Assembly (NCBI GenBank): GCA_964651515.1
Contig: CAZYYB010000114.1
Span: 1 to 9,328, forward strand
Source: BOG-1184 sp964651515
Lineage (GTDB): Bacteria > Fibrobacterota > Chitinivibrionia > Chitinivibrionales > Chitinispirillaceae
Length of the DNA: 9,328 nt
Direction of reading: 5' to 3'
Each line of letters starts with the position of its first letter. Position 1 is the first letter of the stretch. Made by a program: the position numbers and the translations under genes. Below are positions 5,962-9,328 of this stretch, one piece after another. The notes under the pieces are model-generated. The model was not told the origin of the DNA. It worked only from the letters and a program-made list of their open reading frames with translations, and made no database searches.

Positions 5962-6300
5962 TTATTTCGTGAAAATCGCCGAAGCGGCCCAGCTTATGAC
6001 GCTCATGACGAGCCAGCCGAGAAGCGCGGCGCCGAAGCCGGAAACGTGAAAACCCGGCAATACCTTCGCGACGAGCAGAAACAGCAGCGCGTTAATGACG
6101 AGCAGGAACAGCCCGAGCGAGAGGATCGTTATCGGAAGCGTCAGGATGACGAGAATCGGCCGGATAATCGCATTCACGAGCCCGAGGAGGAAGGCGGCCA
6201 GGACAAGCGTCAGGGGAGTATCGATGTGAATACCGGGCACCACCGAGGCCGCAATGCCCAGACTGAGCGCACCGATGAGGAGCCTTGTCAGGAATTGCAT
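5962..6300 (-). CDS. phage holin family 4 / YvlD-like small membrane protein
   Basis: A 112-residue, almost wholly hydrophobic protein with four predicted membrane segments (about 4-21, 29-46, 50-78 and 88-109). The central NAIIRPILVILTLPITILSL and following GLFLLVINALLF are the hallmark of the family annotated 'phage holin family 4' or YvlD. Despite the name these are chromosomal inner-membrane proteins with no shown link to lysis, and no phage genes are nearby. AAAGGGGG lies 5 bases before the ATG, a strong ribosome binding site that fixes the start. It is divergent from the HDOD gene. Function unknown. Confidence 0.85.
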   Translation of the reverse strand: MQFLTRLLIGALSLGIAASVVPGIHIDTPLTLVLAAFLLGLVNAIIRPILVILTLPITILSLGLFLLVINALLFLLVAKVLPGFHVSGFGAALLGWLVMSVISWAASAIFTK

Positions 6301-6339
6301 GGGTACCCCCTTTGACGGTTAAGGAAATATTCGTCATTC

Positions 6340-6352
6340 GCCCGGCCCGGGC
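6340..6352. repeat. palindrome GCCCGG-C-CCGGGC between divergent genes
   Basis: A perfect 13-base odd palindrome lies 39 bases upstream of the holin-like start and 43 bases upstream of the HDOD promoter. An operator shared by the two divergent genes is possible, but in GC-rich DNA such a palindrome can arise by chance. Confidence 0.3.
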
Positions 6353-6394
6353 TGTTCAAATCGAAAATACACCGTGCCTCCCCTTCCGCCCTTC

Positions 6395-6423
6395 TTGAAA
6401 AATACGTGTTTTAACGCTATAAT
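6395..6423 (+). promoter_or_regulatory. near-consensus sigma70 promoter for the HDOD gene
   Basis: TTGAAA (6395-6400), a 17-base spacer and a perfect TATAAT (6418-6423). Transcription should start near 6430, leaving a leader of about 108 bases before the HDOD start codon. The region is clearly AT-rich against its surroundings. The leader contains a small hairpin, CCGGG-TCTT-CCCGG (6448-6461). Confidence 0.75.
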
Positions 6424-6537
6424 TGATACACGCTGAGAAGTACGGCGCCGGGTCTTCCCGGGGTGCGGGGCGGGATCGGAACGATTTCATGAGAACGGGC
6501 TCCCGTCCGCACGAATACCATCGAGGAACTACGTGTC

Positions 6538-7425
6538 ATGCCTATAACCTCCCACACCGCCGCCGTCGCCGCACGGATCATCGATACGATAGAAAATATC
6601 GACTACGTCGGTGCGTCTCCGGAGTTCATCATCCGCCTTATGCCGATGTTCGACAGCGACAAATCGGATATCACGGACATCGCCGCGGTCATCGCACGGG
6701 AACAGTCCATGGCCGCGATGGTGATGAAGCTTGCCAACAGCGCCTATTTTTCGCGCGGCGTGCCCATCGGCTCCCTGCCCGGCGCGATCGTGCACCTCGG
6801 CCTGAATATTGTCAAGAAGGTGGCGATCGCCTTCGAAATGATCGACCTCTGCCGGGATAAAAACCCGGAAATGCGGGCATTTGAAAACGATCTTTTGAAG
6901 AGCAGCATCGCCGGCGCATCGATCGCCGCAGACATCGCCGTCAGGCAGGGTCTCGCGGAAAAGGATGAAGTGTACCTCTGCGCGCTTCTCCGCGATTTCG
7001 GGGTCCTCGTCCTCAAGCAGTACCTGCCGGACATATTCAGGGAGATCTATGCCCTCTCCCTGGAAACGAAGCTGCCCTTCGAGGTTGCCTGCGATAAAAC
7101 CTGCGGTTTCAACCATCGCTATATCTCGTTTCTGCTGTTCTCGCGATGGAACCTGCCGTCGAACATCCTGTCAATTTTCGAGCAGGGCGTCGGCCGGTAC
7201 GGCGTCTGGGTCATCATCGAAAAGATCATCGAACTTACCGACACTCTTTTGAAGCGCCACCGGTATGGACAGTGGAACCAGTATTCGGCTCCCACCGAGT
7301 GCGGCGCGGAGATTTTTTCACTCGATGAGGACGATTACCGTAAATCAGTGGCTCTACAACTGCATGAAGTCGACGATTTCCTTCTCATGATCACCGACCC
7401 GCGCAGCGGCGTGCGGGCGGCGTAA
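6538..7425 (+). CDS. HDOD domain protein
   Basis: A 295-residue protein whose first two thirds form an HDOD domain: ENIDYVGASPEFIIRLMPMF (19-38), VIAREQSMAAMVMKLANSAYF (51-71), the helix SLPGAIVHLGLNIVKKVAIA (79-98) and ALLRDFGVLVLKQYLP (149-164). In the latter the usual LLHDIG of HD phosphohydrolases has become LLRDFG, and no upstream HD pair is visible, so metal-dependent hydrolysis is not expected. HDOD proteins are generally output or scaffold modules in signalling, motility and stress control. No receiver, GGDEF, EAL or kinase domain is attached, and the last ~90 residues match nothing I recognise. GAGGA lies 10 bases before the ATG. It has its own promoter and converges on tsaE with a 17-base gap. 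Partner and signal unknown. Confidence 0.85.
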   Translation: MPITSHTAAVAARIIDTIENIDYVGASPEFIIRLMPMFDSDKSDITDIAAVIAREQSMAAMVMKLANSAYFSRGVPIGSLPGAIVHLGLNIVKKVAIAFEMIDLCRDKNPEMRAFENDLLKSSIAGASIAADIAVRQGLAEKDEVYLCALLRDFGVLVLKQYLPDIFREIYALSLETKLPFEVACDKTCGFNHRYISFLLFSRWNLPSNILSIFEQGVGRYGVWVIIEKIIELTDTLLKRHRYGQWNQYSAPTECGAEIFSLDEDDYRKSVALQLHEVDDFLLMITDPRSGVRAA

Positions 7426-7442
7426 CTCCTTAACGGCGTGCT

Positions 7443-7883
7443 TCAGCATTCGTCCGGTAACGGCAGTGCTCCCGCGTCGGTTTCCACCTCCCGGACACCG
7501 TCCCCCCGATCGCGAAACCGGATGACGACCGCATGGGGCGGCAACACGTCGGGAAAGAGCGTCCCCCACTCGATGAGGCATACCCCGTCGGAAGAAACAT
7601 AGTCGTCGAACCCGATTTCGACGAGTTCCCCGGAGTGGGCGAGCCGGTAGAAGTCGAAATGGTAAACGGTCAGGCACGGGGTCTGGTAGATATTCAGCAG
7701 TGAAAAGCTTGGGCTGTGGACCGCAGCGCTTCCCGAAAGCGCCGCCACGAAACCGCGAACGAATTCGGTCTTCCCGGCCCCGAGGTCTCCCTCGAGCACC
7801 AGGCAGTCGCCCGGCCGTGCCCGTGCCGCAAAAGAGGCGCCGAGGGCGCGCGTGGCCTCGACGGTAGTGGTCGTTGTTTTCAT
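7443..7883 (-). CDS. tsaE: tRNA threonylcarbamoyladenosine biosynthesis ATPase TsaE
   Basis: A 146-residue protein, the usual length for TsaE (YjeE). It has Walker A GDLGAGKT (32-39), SPSFSLLNIY (57-66, SPTF in most members), HFDFYRL (75-81), EIGFDDY (89-95) and LIEWGTLFPDVLP (103-115). TsaE is the ATPase that works with TsaB and TsaD to transfer threonylcarbamoyl to A37 of ANN-decoding tRNAs, in the cytoplasm. Its ATG lies 8 bases after the serS stop on the same strand, with no ribosome binding site of its own that I can see, so translation is probably coupled to serS. The tsaB and tsaD partners are not in the window. The N-terminus has a run of five Thr codons of mixed type, of no evident meaning. 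Confidence 0.93.
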   Translation of the reverse strand: MKTTTTTVEATRALGASFAARARPGDCLVLEGDLGAGKTEFVRGFVAALSGSAAVHSPSFSLLNIYQTPCLTVYHFDFYRLAHSGELVEIGFDDYVSSDGVCLIEWGTLFPDVLPPHAVVIRFRDRGDGVREVETDAGALPLPDEC

Positions 7884-7891
7884 GGCAAAGC

Positions 7892-9169
7892 TTAACCGGG
7901 CACGATCTCCTTCATCCCATGCATGTACCCCTGCAACACCTCGGGCACGAGCACGGTACCCGTTGCCGTCTGGTAGGTTTCGACGATCGCCGCGAAGATC
8001 CGCGCCGTGGCCAGGCCGCTGCCGTTCAGGGTATGCAGGAAACGCGGTCGCTCGCCGGCGGCCGGCCGGTAGCGGATATTCATGCGACGGGCCTGGAAAT
8101 CCTCAAAATTGCTGCACGAGGATACCTCGAGGAATTTCTTCTCGGCCGGGGCCCAGGCTTCGAGGTCGTAGCATTTTGCCGCCGCGAAGGAGAGGTCGGC
8201 GTCGCAGAGAGCAAGCACCCGGTAGTGGAGCCCGAGCGCCCGCAGGATGCCCTCGGCATCGGCGCGCAGCCGTTCGAGCTCGTCGTAGGAGTTCTCCGGA
8301 AAGGCAAACTTCACCAGTTCGACCTTGTTGAACTGGTGCACCCGCAGGAACCCCTTGGTATCCTTGCCGTAGGAGCCGGCCTCCCGCCTGAAACAGGCGG
8401 TGTAGGCGCAGTATTTCACCGGCAGGGAGGCCGCGTCGAGAATCTCGTCGCGGTGCAGGTTGGTCACCGGCACCTCGGCGGTCGGGACGCAGTAGAGGCC
8501 GTCCTCGTTGACATAGTACATCTGATCCTTGCTTTTAGGCAACTGCCCGGTGCCGAAGGCGCTCTCGCCGTTCACGAGGAACGGCGGGAAAATCTCGCGG
8601 TAGCCGTTTTTTTCCGTATGCGTGTCGAGCATGAAATTGAGGAGCGCGCGTTCGAGGAGCGCCCCGGCTCCCTTGTAAACCGGGAACCCGGTGCCCGCCA
8701 CCTTGGCCCCGCGGGGAAAATCGACGATGTCGAGATCGGTGCCGATTCGCAAGTGGTCCTTCGGCTCGAAATCGAACGTGCGGGGAGCGCCCCAGCTCGC
8801 GATCTCCAGGTTGTCCTTCTCGCTCTCGCCGTGATGCACGCTCGCATGCGGGACGTTCGGGATCTTGATGAGCTCGGCGCGGAGCTTCTCATCGAGCGCG
8901 GCCTGCTTTTTATCGAGTTCCTTGATGGTATTGGAAACCTCCCCCATCTCGGCCAGGAGCGGGGCGGCGTCCTGCTTGTTTTTTTTGAGTATCGCGATCT
9001 CCTGCGACCGGGAGTTGCGCAGGTTTTTCAGCCGCTCGACCTCCTGGATCGTTTCACGCCGCTCGGTGTCGATCGTAAGGATCGCGGCGATGTCGATGGG
9101 GCTCCGTTTGTTGACGGTCGCCCGACGCACCTCGTCGGGGAAGTCCCGGATTCGTTGAATATCAAGCAT
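7892..9169 (-). CDS. serS: serine--tRNA ligase
   Basis: A 425-residue class II aminoacyl-tRNA synthetase of full length. The N-terminal part (about 28-100) is the long antiparallel coiled-coil arm that grips the tRNA-Ser variable loop. The core follows: TAEVP (230-234), motif 2 FRREAGSYGKDTKGFLRVHQ (260-279), the serine-pocket region LEVSSCSNFEDFQARR (347-362) and motif 3 NGSGLATAR (382-390). It charges tRNA-Ser, and tRNA-Sec where present, with serine. AGGAG (9176-9180) lies 6 bases before the ATG, fixing the start. tsaE follows immediately, giving a small tRNA-function operon. A long open frame lies antisense across the whole gene; it is a by-product of GC-rich codon use. Confidence 0.97.
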   Translation of the reverse strand: MLDIQRIRDFPDEVRRATVNKRSPIDIAAILTIDTERRETIQEVERLKNLRNSRSQEIAILKKNKQDAAPLLAEMGEVSNTIKELDKKQAALDEKLRAELIKIPNVPHASVHHGESEKDNLEIASWGAPRTFDFEPKDHLRIGTDLDIVDFPRGAKVAGTGFPVYKGAGALLERALLNFMLDTHTEKNGYREIFPPFLVNGESAFGTGQLPKSKDQMYYVNEDGLYCVPTAEVPVTNLHRDEILDAASLPVKYCAYTACFRREAGSYGKDTKGFLRVHQFNKVELVKFAFPENSYDELERLRADAEGILRALGLHYRVLALCDADLSFAAAKCYDLEAWAPAEKKFLEVSSCSNFEDFQARRMNIRYRPAAGERPRFLHTLNGSGLATARIFAAIVETYQTATGTVLVPEVLQGYMHGMKEIVPG

Positions 9170-9206
9170 TTATGGCTCCTGTGAGGCATTAAATCCGATT
9201 GCACGG

Positions 9207-9233
9207 CTCGCCGGACCGGTAAAAAACGGCGAG
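9207..9233 (-). promoter_or_regulatory. inverted repeat in the serS leader
   Basis: Perfect 7-base arms CTCGCCG (9207-9213) and CGGCGAG (9227-9233) with a 13-base loop containing six T on the transcribed strand. It lies between the likely serS promoter and its ribosome binding site, so it would form a hairpin near the 5' end of the mRNA. It does not resemble a T-box (no specifier stem or UGGN bulge recognisable). Confidence 0.35.
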
Positions 9234-9239
9234 GATGAA

Positions 9240-9270
9240 AATATAAATAATGGCCTTATTTTGTTTTCAA
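9240..9270 (-). promoter_or_regulatory. tentative promoter of serS-tsaE
   Basis: On the reverse strand TTGAAA (9270-9265) is followed by TATATT (9245-9240) at a 19-base spacing, or by a poorer TTTATA at 17. The surrounding 60 bases are strongly AT-rich in a GC-rich genome, as at the HDOD promoter. The non-ideal spacing makes this a moderate call only. Confidence 0.35.
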
Positions 9271-9328
9271 AACCATGCACGAAATGCACGTTTTTGATCA
9301 TTAAATGGGGGTAAAAGTGGCGATATCG

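Noticed and set aside
5962..6300. Prophage remnant suggested by the 'phage holin' name
   Set aside because: The family is chromosomal in most bacteria and no endolysin, structural or integrase gene is nearby.
7874..9184. A 436-codon forward open frame antisense to serS
   Set aside because: It mirrors serS over its full length, has no ribosome binding site or recognisable motifs, and is explained by high GC at third positions.
9305..9328. ATG at 9305 opening a forward frame (MGVKVAIS) to the window edge
   Set aside because: Eight codons with no ribosome binding site; a gene may begin here but the window does not show it.
1..9328. CRISPR arrays, tRNA or rRNA genes, insertion sequences
   Set aside because: I saw no regularly spaced repeats, tRNA cloverleaf, rRNA stretch, transposase motif or terminal inverted repeats by eye; a covariance-model scan could still find a small RNA.

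Overview
This is a GC-rich window from a Gram-negative bacterium. The Lol-type ABC transporter at the left edge implies lipoprotein traffic to an outer membrane, and start and stop codon use is ordinary. I cannot name the phylum; the proteins look like those of a diderm bacterium of no well-known model group. Most of the window is housekeeping or generally bacterial. The unusual part is roughly 1130-4100, where a UvrD-type helicase sits between two damaged small loci that resemble toxin-antitoxin (TA) modules.

Layout: (1) 1-1131, forward: the 3' end of a LolC/E permease overlapping a LolD ATPase. (2) 1132-1576: an AT-richer gap. It holds a broken reverse-strand nucleotidyltransferase gene (MNT type: GATDVYLFGSMA, then a stop codon, then a frameshift) and a doubtful 41-residue reverse ORF. 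(3) 1613-3343, forward: an FBH1-like superfamily 1 helicase with a C-terminal Myb/SANT-like helix-turn-helix. (4) 3391-4097, reverse: a higBA module. The toxin gene has a one-base deletion and the antitoxin gene is intact with an unusual C-terminal tail; a well-formed sigma70-type promoter lies right at the toxin start codon. (5) 4253-5110, forward: a Tat-exported metallophosphoesterase, convergent with (6) 5124-5786, reverse: a Dph6-like PP-loop ATPase. (7) 5787-5961: a hairpin-rich spacer. (8) 5962-6300, reverse: a small 'phage holin family 4' membrane protein, divergent from (9) 6538-7425, forward: an HDOD protein behind a near-consensus promoter. (10) 7443-9169, reverse: serS followed by tsaE, probably one transcript, with a leader carrying an inverted repeat.

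Functional links visible: the Lol pair works as one transporter. serS and tsaE both serve tRNA function (aminoacylation and t6A37 modification). The higBA and MNT remnants suggest that the helicase segment has been a site of gene gain and decay. I do not see a convincing new multi-gene system. The most distinctive points are the two decayed TA-like loci flanking the helicase, the toxin-dead/antitoxin-alive state of higBA, and its apparently leaderless promoter.
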